From: Gammaproteobacteria bacterium
Lineage (GTDB): Bacteria; Pseudomonadota; Gammaproteobacteria; Pseudomonadales; Halieaceae
Length of the DNA stretch: 8,566 bases
NCBI GenBank assembly: GCA_002748505.1
Contig: PDSN01000115.1
Span: 1 to 8,566, forward strand
Direction of reading: 5' to 3'
In this document: positions 1-7,500 of the stretch, one piece after another
How the letters are laid out: every line of letters starts with the position of its first letter
How positions within the stretch are numbered: the stretch's first letter is position 1
The notes under the pieces: model-generated
Database searches by the model: none
What the model was told of the DNA's origin: nothing
The model's input: only the letters and a program-made list of their open reading frames with translations
Program-made: the position numbers and the translations under genes

Positions 1-506
1 ATTTTGTATCGGAACTGGCAAAACACTGCGGCGCAAGCCTGCGCAGTGAGAGCAAGTTCTTTGGCCTGACCGCCAAGGTCAACTTCAAAGGCCACAATTT
101 ACACCTGCTCATTCCCACCACTTTTATGAACCGCAGCGGCCAGGCGGTTGGCGCGATGGCGCAGTTCTATAAAATCCCGCCCGCTGGCATCCTCGTGGCG
201 CACGATGAGTTGGACTTGCCGCCGGGCACCGCTCGCTTTAAGTTTGGTGGCGGACACGGCGGACACAACGGCCTGCGCGATACCATCGCCGCGCTTGGCA
301 ACAGCAAAGATTTTCACCGACTGCGTATCGGTATTGGCCACCCCGGCCACGCCAGCGCGGTCACCGGTTTCGTGCTAAAAGCAGCCCCCGCAAAAGAGCG
401 CGGGCAAATTGCCGATTGCATCGACGAAGCCATTTCCGCCCTGCCCCTGCTGCTCGATGGCGATGCGGGCAAGGCCATGACACAACTACACAGTTTTTCC
501 GCCTAG
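1..506 (+). CDS. pth: Peptidyl-tRNA hydrolase, 3' part (5' end outside window)
   Basis: Pth cleaves the ester bond of peptidyl-tRNAs that drop off ribosomes and so recycles tRNA in the cytoplasm. The reading frame is open from base 3 to the TAG at 504-506, giving 167 visible residues. Compared with the E. coli protein (about 194 aa), roughly the first 25 residues are missing, including the part that holds the catalytic His (E. coli His20) and Asn10. Visible family signatures are PTTFMNRSG (Asn68 equivalent), [10 protein letters not shown] (Asp93 equivalent), the glycine/histidine loop [12 protein letters not shown] (Asn114 equivalent) and [12 protein letters not shown]. ychF follows after 17 nt on the same strand, the usual gammaproteobacterial pair, so the two are probably co-transcribed from a promoter upstream of the window. 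No frameshift is seen. An internal ATG at 126 falls in the conserved FMN motif and is not the start. Identification is very secure. Confidence 0.97.
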   Translation, partial: FVSELAKHCGASLRSESKFFGLTAKVNFKGHNLHLLIPTTFMNRSGQAVGAMAQFYKIPPAGILVAHDELDLPPGTARFKFGGGHGGHNGLRDTIAALGNSKDFHRLRIGIGHPGHASAVTGFVLKAAPAKERGQIADCIDEAISALPLLLDGDAGKAMTQLHSFSA

Positions 507-513
507 GCGGTCT

Positions 514-517
514 GGAG
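514..517 (+). promoter_or_regulatory. Ribosome binding site of ychF (GGAG)
   Basis: GGAG lies 6 nt before the ATG at 524. It decides the ychF start: the same frame stays open upstream to an ATG at 416, but that start would overlap pth by about 90 nt and add 36 residues absent from the family. Confidence 0.75.
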
Positions 518-523
518 CTTTCA

Positions 524-1618
524 ATGGGTATCAAATGCGGTATCGTCGGCCTGCCCAATGTGGGTAAATCCACTTTGTTCAATGCACTCACGCGCGCAGG
601 TATCGACGCAGAGAACTTTCCCTTCTGTACTATCGAGCCTAACGCTGGTGTCGTGCCTGTGCCCGACCCGCGTCAGGACGCGATCGCCGCCATCGTCAAA
701 CCCGAACGCGAAATTGCGACCACCATGGAATTTGTGGATATCGCGGGCCTGGTAGCTGGCGCGTCCAAAGGCGAAGGTCTGGGCAACCAGTTTCTCGCCA
801 ATATCCGCGAAACCGACGCCATCGCCCATGTGGTGCGCTGCTTTGACGACGACAACGTCATTCACGTGGCCAACAAAATTGACCCCGCGGCGGATATCGA
901 AATCATCAACACCGAGCTGGCCCTTGCCGATCTGGAAAGCTGCGAAAAACAACTGCAAAAAGTCACCCGCACCGCCAAAGGCGGCGACAAAGAAGCCATC
1001 GCCCTTAAAGCGCTGCTGGAAAACAGCTTACTGCCCCAATTAAACGAAGCCAAACCCGTGCGCGCGCTCGATTTTGACGACAACGAACGAGCGCTGGTAA
1101 AGCAATTATTCTTACTCACCAGCAAGCCCACCATGTACATTGCCAATGTCGATGAAAATGGCGTAGACGGCAACGAGTACGTCGATACCGTGCGCGCGCT
1201 GGCCGCTGCCGAAGGCGCCGCTGTAGTAGTGATTTGCAACAAATTGGAATCTGAAATCATCGAGCTGGACGATGACGAACGGGGTGAATTCTTAGCAGCA
1301 CTCGGCATGAGTGAGCCCGGCCTTAATCGGGTGATTCGCGCAGGTTACGAGTTGCTGGGGCTGCACACCTATTTCACCGCCGGTGTCAAAGAAGTGCGCG
1401 CCTGGACCATCCCCATCGGCGCAACCGCTCCGGAGGCCGCCGGCGTGATTCACACCGATTTCCAAAAAGGCTTTATCCGCGCCGAAGTGGTCAGCTACGA
1501 TGACTTTATCGCCTACAATGGCGAACACGGCGCCAAAGAGGCCGGTCGCTGGCGTCTGGAAGGCAAAGACTATATCGTCCAGGACGGCGATATTGTGCAT
1601 TTTCGGTTTAACGTCTAG
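524..1618 (+). CDS. ychF: Redox-responsive ribosome-associated P-loop ATPase YchF (OLA1 family)
   Basis: YchF is a universally conserved Obg-like NTPase that binds ribosomes and prefers ATP to GTP; in E. coli it is linked to translation start-site choice and to stress responses. From ATG 524 the product is 364 aa (E. coli 363). Seen in order: Walker [10 protein letters not shown] (residues 9-17), the G3 motif DIAG (72-75) followed by Leu where GTPases such as Ras carry the catalytic Gln, His114 in NVIHVANK at the position of the E. coli catalytic histidine, a charged helical segment (about 130-200), NVDE (208-211) in place of the GTP-specifying NKxD, and a C-terminal TGS domain (about 281-364) with [17 protein letters not shown] and the family end HFRFNV. 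Cys35, the residue reported to carry thioredoxin-dependent redox control in E. coli, is present. The stop codon is duplicated by the tandem repeat described separately. Confidence 0.97.
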   Translation: MGIKCGIVGLPNVGKSTLFNALTRAGIDAENFPFCTIEPNAGVVPVPDPRQDAIAAIVKPEREIATTMEFVDIAGLVAGASKGEGLGNQFLANIRETDAIAHVVRCFDDDNVIHVANKIDPAADIEIINTELALADLESCEKQLQKVTRTAKGGDKEAIALKALLENSLLPQLNEAKPVRALDFDDNERALVKQLFLLTSKPTMYIANVDENGVDGNEYVDTVRALAAAEGAAVVVICNKLESEIIELDDDERGEFLAALGMSEPGLNRVIRAGYELLGLHTYFTAGVKEVRAWTIPIGATAPEAAGVIHTDFQKGFIRAEVVSYDDFIAYNGEHGAKEAGRWRLEGKDYIVQDGDIVHFRFNV

Positions 1619-1642
1619 CCCGGATTTAACGTCTAGCTCGGA
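1607..1642 (+). repeat. 18-bp tandem direct repeat spanning the ychF stop codon
   Basis: Two abutting 18-bp units (1607-1624 and 1625-1642) read TTTAACGTCTAGCCCGGA and TTTAACGTCTAGCTCGGA, differing only at 1620 (C) versus 1638 (T). The unit is in frame with ychF, so the codons for Phe-Asn-Val-stop occur twice: readthrough of the first TAG (1616-1618) would add Pro-Gly-Phe-Asn-Val and then meet a second TAG. The second unit supplies the left arm of the downstream hairpin. It looks like a local duplication; there is no mobile-element signature. Confidence 0.9.
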
Positions 1643-1674
1643 TACGTCATTTACTGGTGAAATATCCGAGCTAG
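1633..1674. terminator. Hairpin between the convergent ychF and channel genes, probable terminator
   Basis: A perfect 12-bp inverted repeat, CTAGCTCGGATA (1633-1644) and TATCCGAGCTAG (1663-1674), encloses an 18-nt loop. It lies between the ychF stop (1618) and the stop of the minus-strand channel gene (1684). On the plus strand it is followed after several bases by an interrupted T-rich stretch (1682-1690), which is weak for an intrinsic terminator. On the minus strand there is no U tract. It may terminate or protect both transcripts, or only block 3' exonucleases. Confidence 0.6.
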
Positions 1675-1683
1675 CTAAGCGTT

Positions 1684-2490
1684 TTACTTTTGCCGGGACA
1701 ACTCACTCACAGCCAGGGTCAGCATTTTTATGTCGTCCTGCAGCTCTTGCAGCGTTGGCTCGCCATCGGCCTGCGCCTGGCGTTTGTGCTCATCTTCCAG
1801 CACGTTCACCACAATACCGATAATCATATTCAAAAAAGCAAACGCCGATAAAAAGATGAAGGTGAGATAATAAATCCACGACAGACCATACACCGTCATG
1901 GTCTCATACATTACATCCGTCCAGTCTTCGAAGGTCATCACCCGAAAAAGCGTCAACATGCTGGTGGCAATATCGCCCCACAGTACCGGGTTAATCGCGC
2001 TGAAAAACGTTGTACCTACGGCGGCGTAAATATAAAAAATAATAAACAACATCAGCAAAACATAGCCGAGCTGTGGCAGCGCCGCGAGCAGTGAGTTCAA
2101 TAACATGCGCAGCTCGGGAATGATAGACACCATCCGCAGCACGCGGAAAATACGCACCAAACGCCCAACCAGTGCCAACTCGGAATTTTCAATCGGAATT
2201 AAGCTGACCACCACAATCAAAGTGTCGAACACATTCCAGGCACTGTGAAAAAAGCGCTTTTTGTTGGGCTCACCAATAAAGCGAATGGTGATCTCGACCA
2301 AAAAGAACACCGTTACCGCCCAGTCGAGCATAATCAATACCCGCTCCGCCAAAGGTGACAGGGAATAGGTTTTCGCACCAATCAACAAAGCGGACATGAT
2401 GATAATCGTAATCACCACCAGCTCAAACACTTTGTTGCTGCGCAGGTCTTCAAAGCGTTGCTGCCAACGCGAGGGTGACGAGGTCATCAT
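1684..2490 (-). CDS. Voltage-gated cation channel, single-domain NaChBac/NavAb superfamily (ion transporter)
   Basis: Inner-membrane channel subunit expected to form a homotetramer that opens on depolarisation. The 268 aa match the family size (about 270). Seen in order: S1 (about 22-42), S2 with Glu66, S3 with Asp89 in WNVFD, and an S4 voltage sensor with Arg110, 113, 116 and 119 every third residue. Next come S5 (about 138-160), the pore helix and filter LFRVMTFEDWTD (181-192), S6 (about 204-230) with the conserved Asn221, and a short C-terminal tail ending in a heptad-like coiled coil (about 247-267) as in BacNav channels. The filter differs from the sodium type TLESWS: Glu188, Asp189 and Asp192 give a more acidic pore, suggesting calcium permeation (inference). 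The start is one of two adjacent ATGs at 2490; AGGA lies 7 nt upstream. It stands alone, convergent with ychF. Superfamily membership is secure; ion selectivity is not established. Confidence 0.92.
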   Translation of the reverse strand: MMTSSPSRWQQRFEDLRSNKVFELVVITIIIMSALLIGAKTYSLSPLAERVLIMLDWAVTVFFLVEITIRFIGEPNKKRFFHSAWNVFDTLIVVVSLIPIENSELALVGRLVRIFRVLRMVSIIPELRMLLNSLLAALPQLGYVLLMLFIIFYIYAAVGTTFFSAINPVLWGDIATSMLTLFRVMTFEDWTDVMYETMTVYGLSWIYYLTFIFLSAFAFLNMIIGIVVNVLEDEHKRQAQADGEPTLQELQDDIKMLTLAVSELSRQK

Positions 2491-2525
2491 GGGGCTGTCC
2501 TAAAAACTGTTGTCAAAACGCACGC

Positions 2526-2531
2526 ATTATA
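2526..2531 (-). promoter_or_regulatory. Candidate -10 element for the channel gene (TATAAT)
   Basis: The minus strand reads a perfect TATAAT here, which would place the transcription start near 2519 and give a leader of about 30 nt to the ATG at 2490. The -35 is poor: TTGATG occurs at 2547-2552 with only a 15-bp spacer and again at 2553-2558 with 21 bp. Confidence 0.5.
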
Positions 2532-2606
2532 ATCGTGTTTTACGCGCATCAACATCAAACAGTTATTATTCCCGATGGGCAGTGCGGAATTTGTGCACGG
2601 CGATAC

Positions 2607-2638
2607 AAAAAAAGGCTACCGGCTAACGCCAGCAGCCT
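2607..2638 (-). terminator. Rho-independent terminator of the YidB-like gene
   Basis: Read on the minus strand, an 11-bp stem (arms 2638-2628 and 2623-2613) with a 4-nt loop GTTA is directly followed by seven Ts (2613-2607). All eleven positions pair, two as G-U wobbles. Those wobbles become A-C mismatches on the plus strand, so the element is directional. It lies 37 nt after the stop of the YidB-like gene and upstream of the channel's own promoter, which separates the two minus-strand units. Confidence 0.88.
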
Positions 2639-2675
2639 GTGTTGAAATAGCGATACAGCTCAGATAAACGATAGC

Positions 2676-3101
2676 CTAGCTAAAAAACGACTTCGCCGCA
2701 TTCAGCAGGTCACCTGAGGACTTGCCACCCAAAACAGAGTCCAGCAGACCGCCGCCGGAGCTGGATTTGTCTATCATCTGGGGAAGTACGTCCGCCAGGC
2801 CGCCAGCGGCGCTCTCGGTATCGACGCCCAGCTTGCCGGCAAAATCCGACAACTTTGATTCACCGAACAGCGACGTCACCGCACCTGCGTCGATGGGTGA
2901 ATTGTCGCCATCACCCAGCCATGAGGTCACCGCCGATGCCAGGCCACCGCTTGCCATCATATTGCTGACAATAGCCTTAAGATCGATACCGCCCTCACCA
3001 TCGCCCAGCAGGCCACCCAGTGCCCCCTGAACGGTGTCGGCATCAACAGATAAGCCCAGTTTTTGGCTGAGCAGCTCAGCACCCATCTTTAGAATGTCCA
3101 T
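2676..3101 (-). CDS. YidB/DUF937-like protein
   Basis: 141 aa from the ATG at 3101, chosen because AAGGAG sits 6 nt upstream; an ATG at 3107 abuts that site and one at 3140 lies before it. The central and C-terminal part aligns by eye with E. coli YidB (132 aa): SGGLASAVTSWLGDGDN, a short linker, then LSDFAGKLGVDTESAAGGLADVLP, against QSGGLGAILSTWL and SDLGQKLGVDTSTASSLLAEQLP in YidB. The N-terminal stretch MDILKMGAELLSQKLGLS is distinct. The protein is rich in Gly, Ser, Asp and Ala, acidic, with no cysteine, signal peptide or membrane segment, so it is probably a soluble cytoplasmic helical protein. The family has no firmly established biochemical function. It has its own promoter and terminator, and it is divergent from the RND pump operon. 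Family call is confident; role is unknown. Confidence 0.88.
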   Translation of the reverse strand: MDILKMGAELLSQKLGLSVDADTVQGALGGLLGDGEGGIDLKAIVSNMMASGGLASAVTSWLGDGDNSPIDAGAVTSLFGESKLSDFAGKLGVDTESAAGGLADVLPQMIDKSSSGGGLLDSVLGGKSSGDLLNAAKSFFS

Positions 3102-3107
3102 AATCAT

Positions 3108-3113
3108 CTCCTT
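3108..3113 (-). promoter_or_regulatory. Ribosome binding site of the YidB-like gene (AAGGAG)
   Basis: A strong AAGGAG on the minus strand, 6 nt before the ATG at 3101. It fixes the start there rather than at 3107 (no spacing) or 3140 (upstream of the site). Confidence 0.85.
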
Positions 3114-3154
3114 TTGATAGTTTATGCACGAGGCGGTCAACGCCGCGGTAAACC

Positions 3155-3182
3155 ACTATATCTGACAAGCAGTGAATATCAA
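3155..3182 (-). promoter_or_regulatory. Candidate sigma-70 promoter of the YidB-like gene
   Basis: Minus strand TTGATA (3182-3177), a 16-bp spacer, then TATAGT (3160-3155): each box matches five of six consensus bases. Predicted start is near 3148, giving a leader of about 47 nt before the ATG at 3101. Confidence 0.6.
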
Positions 3183-3303
3183 CAGTTCCACGGACATATT
3201 CCAGCCCGGCACCTTGCCTATCCCAACAGCGCTCTTGTCGCGGCTAACTCGCAATTCATCGCACAAAATACGATTTTTCCGCGAATCCAGCTTATTCACC
3301 CCG

Positions 3304-3309
3304 TATAAT
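3304..3309 (+). promoter_or_regulatory. Candidate -10 element of the RND pump operon (TATAAT)
   Basis: A perfect TATAAT lies 40 nt before the GTG start at 3350, giving a leader of about 35 nt. I find no recognisable -35 at 15-19 bp spacing, so the promoter may need an activator or be misjudged. AGGGAG at 3337-3342 is the ribosome binding site, 7 nt before the GTG. Confidence 0.45.
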
Positions 3310-3349
3310 CACTCGCCCCCACGCACCGCCCCATATAGGGAGAACAACA

Positions 3350-4519
3350 GTGAAATGGCTTAAATGGATTGCCCCGGTATTGGTGTTGGCAGGCGCTGCC
3401 GCACTTTCAGCGGTGCTCAATGCCAATAAACCCGAAGCGAGCAAAGAAACTGTCACCGCGCGCCCGACCAGTGTGTACACCGCCAGCGCCAAACCCACGG
3501 AGAGCGCCCTTGTAGTCAACGCTCAGGGCGAGGTCAGAGCGCGCACCCAAATCGATCTGGTTGCTCAGGTCAGCGGGCGCGTCGTCGCCGTATCTGAGGA
3601 GTTTATCGAAGGCGGGAATGTCACCCCCAATGCAACGCTGCTGCGCATTGACGACACCGACTATCGCCTCGCCCTCAGCCGCGCCAAAGCACAGGTGGCA
3701 GGTGCCGAGGTCAGCGTGCAGGAGGCTCTGGCAGATGCTAACGTCGCGCGTAAACAGCTTCGCAATATCGAGTCCGCCTCGGCGCTGGCACTGAAAAAAC
3801 CTCAGGTCGCCCAGGCGCGTGCGCGCCTCGAAGCGGCCAGAGCCGAGGTGCAACAGGCCACGCTGAATCTTGCACGCACCAAAGTCTCCCTGCCCTTTGC
3901 GGGCAAATTCATCAGCACCAACGCCAATGTGGGCCAGTATGTCAGCCTGGGCACACCGCTGGCACGTGTCTTTGCCACCGAAGTGGTAGACGTTCGCCTG
4001 GCTCTGAGTGATTCACAACTGGCCGCATTGGGCTTGCCCATTGGCTATAAGGCACCCGAAAACGGCGGCCCCGCCATCAAGTTCAGCGCCACGGTCGCCG
4101 GCCAGTTACAAACCTGGCAGGGTCAGTTAGTGCGCGTCGATGCGGCGATTGACCCCAGCAGCCGTATGCTGTTTGCCACCGCCCAGGTGCGCTCACCTTA
4201 CGACAAAAATCGCTCTGACCACAGCATGCCGCTGGCGGTGGGACTTTACGTGAACGCCGAAATCACCGGCAAAACCACCGAGGGTGCGGTCACCATCCCC
4301 GCCGCCGCGCTGCGCGCGGGCGATCAAGTCTATGTAATCAAGGACGGAAAGCTGGCGATCAAACCAGTGAAGGTACTGCACAAATCCGCCACCGAGGCCG
4401 TGCTTGAAGCGGGCATAGCCCCCGATGCAGAGGTGGTGATCTCCCCGGTGCGCAACCCCATTAACGGCATGGACATTATCAGCCTGAACAAACCTACCCA
4501 GCCATTGGCCGCGGAGTGA
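3350..4519 (+). CDS. RND efflux periplasmic adaptor subunit (membrane fusion protein, AcrA/MdtA type)
   Basis: 389 aa starting at GTG with AGGGAG 7 nt upstream. Adaptors of this kind bridge an inner-membrane RND permease to an outer-membrane channel. The N-terminus (MKWLKWIAPVLVLAGAAALS) is a basic then hydrophobic signal or membrane anchor; there is no lipobox cysteine. First half of the lipoyl/barrel-sandwich domain: about residues 50-100 (QGEVRARTQIDLVAQVSGRV). Alpha-helical hairpin: about 103-182, rich in Ala, Gln and Arg with heptad-like spacing. Second lipoyl half: about 183-205 (LPFAGKFISTNANVGQYVSLG). Beta-barrel and membrane-proximal domains follow to about 375, including the typical AVTIPAAALR and VYVIKDGKL. 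The stop overlaps the region where the permease begins, so the two are translationally linked. Substrate cannot be told from sequence. No regulator gene is adjacent. Confidence 0.94.
   Translation: MKWLKWIAPVLVLAGAAALSAVLNANKPEASKETVTARPTSVYTASAKPTESALVVNAQGEVRARTQIDLVAQVSGRVVAVSEEFIEGGNVTPNATLLRIDDTDYRLALSRAKAQVAGAEVSVQEALADANVARKQLRNIESASALALKKPQVAQARARLEAARAEVQQATLNLARTKVSLPFAGKFISTNANVGQYVSLGTPLARVFATEVVDVRLALSDSQLAALGLPIGYKAPENGGPAIKFSATVAGQLQTWQGQLVRVDAAIDPSSRMLFATAQVRSPYDKNRSDHSMPLAVGLYVNAEITGKTTEGAVTIPAAALRAGDQVYVIKDGKLAIKPVKVLHKSATEAVLEAGIAPDAEVVISPVRNPINGMDIISLNKPTQPLAAE
4513..4516 (+). promoter_or_regulatory. Ribosome binding site of the RND permease (GGAG), inside the adaptor's 3' end
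   Basis: GGAG lies 8 nt before the ATG at 4525. A GTG at 4516, overlapping the adaptor's TGA stop, is in the same frame but lacks a Shine-Dalgarno sequence, so the ATG is preferred. Confidence 0.6.
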
Positions 4520-4524
4520 GCAGC

Positions 4525-7500
4525 ATGCAAAGACTGATTGCCTGGTGGGTGAAAAACCCCGTAGCCGCCAACTTGCTGATGCTTGGCATCCTTCTCGCCG
4601 GTTATTTAGGCTTTTTGGCCATGGAACGCGAGGCCTTTCCACAGGTCAAACCCAATCAGGTTACCGTATCAGTGGCGTGGCCCGGCGCCGCGCCGCAGGA
4701 GGTGGAAGAACAAATCGTGCAGCGCATCGAAGATGCCCTGAGCGACCTGGACAATATCAAACGTATCTATGCCTCCGCGCAGGAAAACTTTGCCTCACTG
4801 GAAATACAGACCTACCCCAACGTCGATATTAACGCCTTTGTCAACGATGTACGCAACGCCGTAGACGCCATTAACGGCTTGCCCAGAGACATAGAGCCGC
4901 CCACGATAATGCGAACCCGGTTTCGCCAGGAAACCATTCGAGTGGGACTGTACGCACAAAACGTCAGCGAACGCACACTGGCGCGCCTCGCAGAGGATTT
5001 ACGCGATGAAATGGCGGCGCTGCCCTATGTCTCTCTGGTAAACCTGTTTGGCACACGGCAGGAAGAAGTCACCATTGAACTGTCCGAGCAGGCAATGGCC
5101 CGCTACGGCCTGAGCTTCGACCAGGTCGCCAGCGCCATCCGCGCCAGCTCAATTAATTTATCCTCGGGCAGGGTGCGCACCGACACCGGCGATGTGGTGC
5201 TGCGAGTGCGTAATCTTGCGGACACGGCAACTGATTTTGAGCGTATCGTCATTCGCCAGACCACGGCCGGTGCGGCCATCACCGTGGGTGATGTGGCCAA
5301 AGTCATCGATGGCTTTGAAGACGAGGATATCCTGGCGACCCTGAACGGCGAGCCTGCGGTTTTGTTGCAGGTGGAAGCCACCGACAGAATGCAGGTAGTG
5401 AAATCCAGCAACGCCGTGCGGGAATGGATCGCGCAACGCAGCGCCAGCCTGCCCGAGGGAGTCAGCCTGATCTTGTGGTCCGACAATGCCGACATTTACA
5501 AATCGCGCATGAACTTAATTGGGAAAGCGTCCTACCAGGGTTTACTGCTGGTGTTTTTAGTGCTCATTCTCACCCTGCGCCCCTACGTCGCGCTGTGGGT
5601 CACCGCAGGCATTGGCATTGCATTTATCGGCAGCTTTGCCCTGCTGCCGATGAACGACGTATCACTCAACGTCATGTCCACCTTCGCCTTTTTGTTGGTA
5701 CTCGGTATCGTGGTAGACGACGCCATCGTGGTGGGCGAAAGCATTCACGAGCACGCCAGTCGCAAAATGCCTGGCCCGGAGGCCGCAGTCGTCGGCACCA
5801 GCATGGTGGCAAGACCGGTGATTTTTGCGGTACTTAGCACCGTGGTCGCGTTCGCACCCTGGCTTTTTGTTTCAGGCGAAACTGCACAGGTGACGCGTCA
5901 GTTGTCCATTGTCATCACGGTCGCGCTGATGATTTCCCTGATCGAAGCATTTTTTATTCTGCCAGCACATTTACGCCATTTAAAACACCGCGACAATCTG
6001 GGGCCTCTGGCTAAACGTCAGCGCAGCATTGAACGGGGCATACTGCATTTTGCCGACCGGCACTACCGACGTCTGCTCGCCCTGGCGATCAGGCAGCGCT
6101 ACCTCACTGCCAGCCTTTTTATCGCCGCCTTTGCAACCGCGCTGACCCTGTTCTCCTCTGGCTGGGTCAAATTTTATTTTATGCCGCAAGTCGAAGCTGA
6201 ATCAATTCGTGTGCGCGTGGTTTTACCCACCGGCACACCTTACAGTCGCGCCCTGGAAATATTGGAACAACTGCAAACCGCAGAGCGACAATTAATTAAA
6301 GAAATCGAGGAAGAAGCCGAACGCGAAGGAAAAAACAAGAACATCATCGACCACTGGTATACCCGTTCCAGTCGTCAGGATGTGATGGCCATCTTAAAAC
6401 TATCGCCACCGGATGTGCGTCCTATTTCCGCAAAAGAAACCGCCGAGCGTTTTCGCACGCTGATGGGCGCCATTCCCGATGCAGAAGAAATTATGGTGGA
6501 TTACAGTATCACCGACAATGGCTCTGATGTCAGCTATTTAATGCACCATCGCGACAGCGAAACCCTGCGCCTTGCCAGTCGAGAATTACAGCGCCAGCTG
6601 CAAAGCTACGCCAGTGTTTTTTACGTCAATGACAGTATGCGCGGTGAGTCCGATGAATTGCTGATGAGCTTAAAGCCCGGCGCGGAAAAACTTGGCTTAT
6701 CTTTAGCTCAAGTTTCAGCACAAGTCCGTCAGGCTTATTACGGTGAAGAAGTACAGCGCCTGCCAAGGGAAACTGGCGATGTACGGGTGATGCTCAAATA
6801 CCCACGGGACAAACGCTACGACCTGTCAAGCCTGGACCAGTTTCGCGTGCGCACCAGCGATGGACGCGAAATTCCCCTGCTGTCGGTGGTTGATATCAGC
6901 ATCGCCAAAGGTGTACAGCGCATTCAGCGCCGCGACGGTAAACGCGTGATTTATGTGAACGCCGACATGAACGACGACGCTATCGAACAGGTCAATCGCG
7001 ATATCGAAGAGAACTACCTGCCCGAGCTGCAAAAAAAATACCCCGGCCTGGAAGTGCTCACTGGTGGCAATCAGGAAGCAGAGCAACTGTTTTTACAGGA
7101 GATTACCTCCCTGTACATCGTGGCGCTGTTCGCAATGTATGCCCTGATCGCGGTGGCATTTAAATCCTATTGGTTACCACTGCTGGTGATGACCGCCATT
7201 CCGTTTGGCTTTATGGGTGCAGTTTACGGCCACTTGCTTTTCAATATGCCTCTGGCACTGTTTTCCTATTTCGGCATTGGCGCAGCGGCAGGGGTGGTAG
7301 TCAACGACAATCTGGTATTGGTGGACTACATAGGACGTCTGCGAGATCAGGGTAAGTCCGCCATGGAAGCCATTGTGGATGCGGGGGTCAATCGCTTCAG
7401 ACCCATCCTGCTGACCACCATCACGACTGTGGTTGGCCTGTTGCCAATCATGGCGGAGCAGGCCACCGATGCCCAGTTTTTAAAACCGGCGGTACTGTCT

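Noticed and set aside
416..523. N-terminal extension of YchF from the ATG at 416
   Set aside because: It would overlap pth by about 90 nt and add 36 residues not found in the family; ATG 524 has GGAG at 6 nt and matches the E. coli N-terminus.
862..1308. Long minus-strand open frame inside ychF
   Set aside because: It is the antisense shadow of a highly conserved gene: Ser-rich low-complexity translation, no ribosome binding site and no family resemblance.
1633..1674. Hairpin as a mobile-element end or protein operator
   Set aside because: It lies between two convergent gene ends with no matching copy elsewhere in the window; a transcript-end hairpin is the simpler reading.
3102..3140. Longer YidB-like protein starting at 3140
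   Set aside because: The strong AAGGAG at 3113-3108 lies downstream of that start and points to ATG 3101.
3114..3363. Small plus-strand open frames in the gap before the adaptor gene
   Set aside because: No ribosome binding site and no recognisable protein pattern; they overlap the promoters and the adaptor start.
5103..5495. Minus-strand open frame inside the RND permease
   Set aside because: It is antisense to well-conserved RND sequence, with no motif and no start signal.
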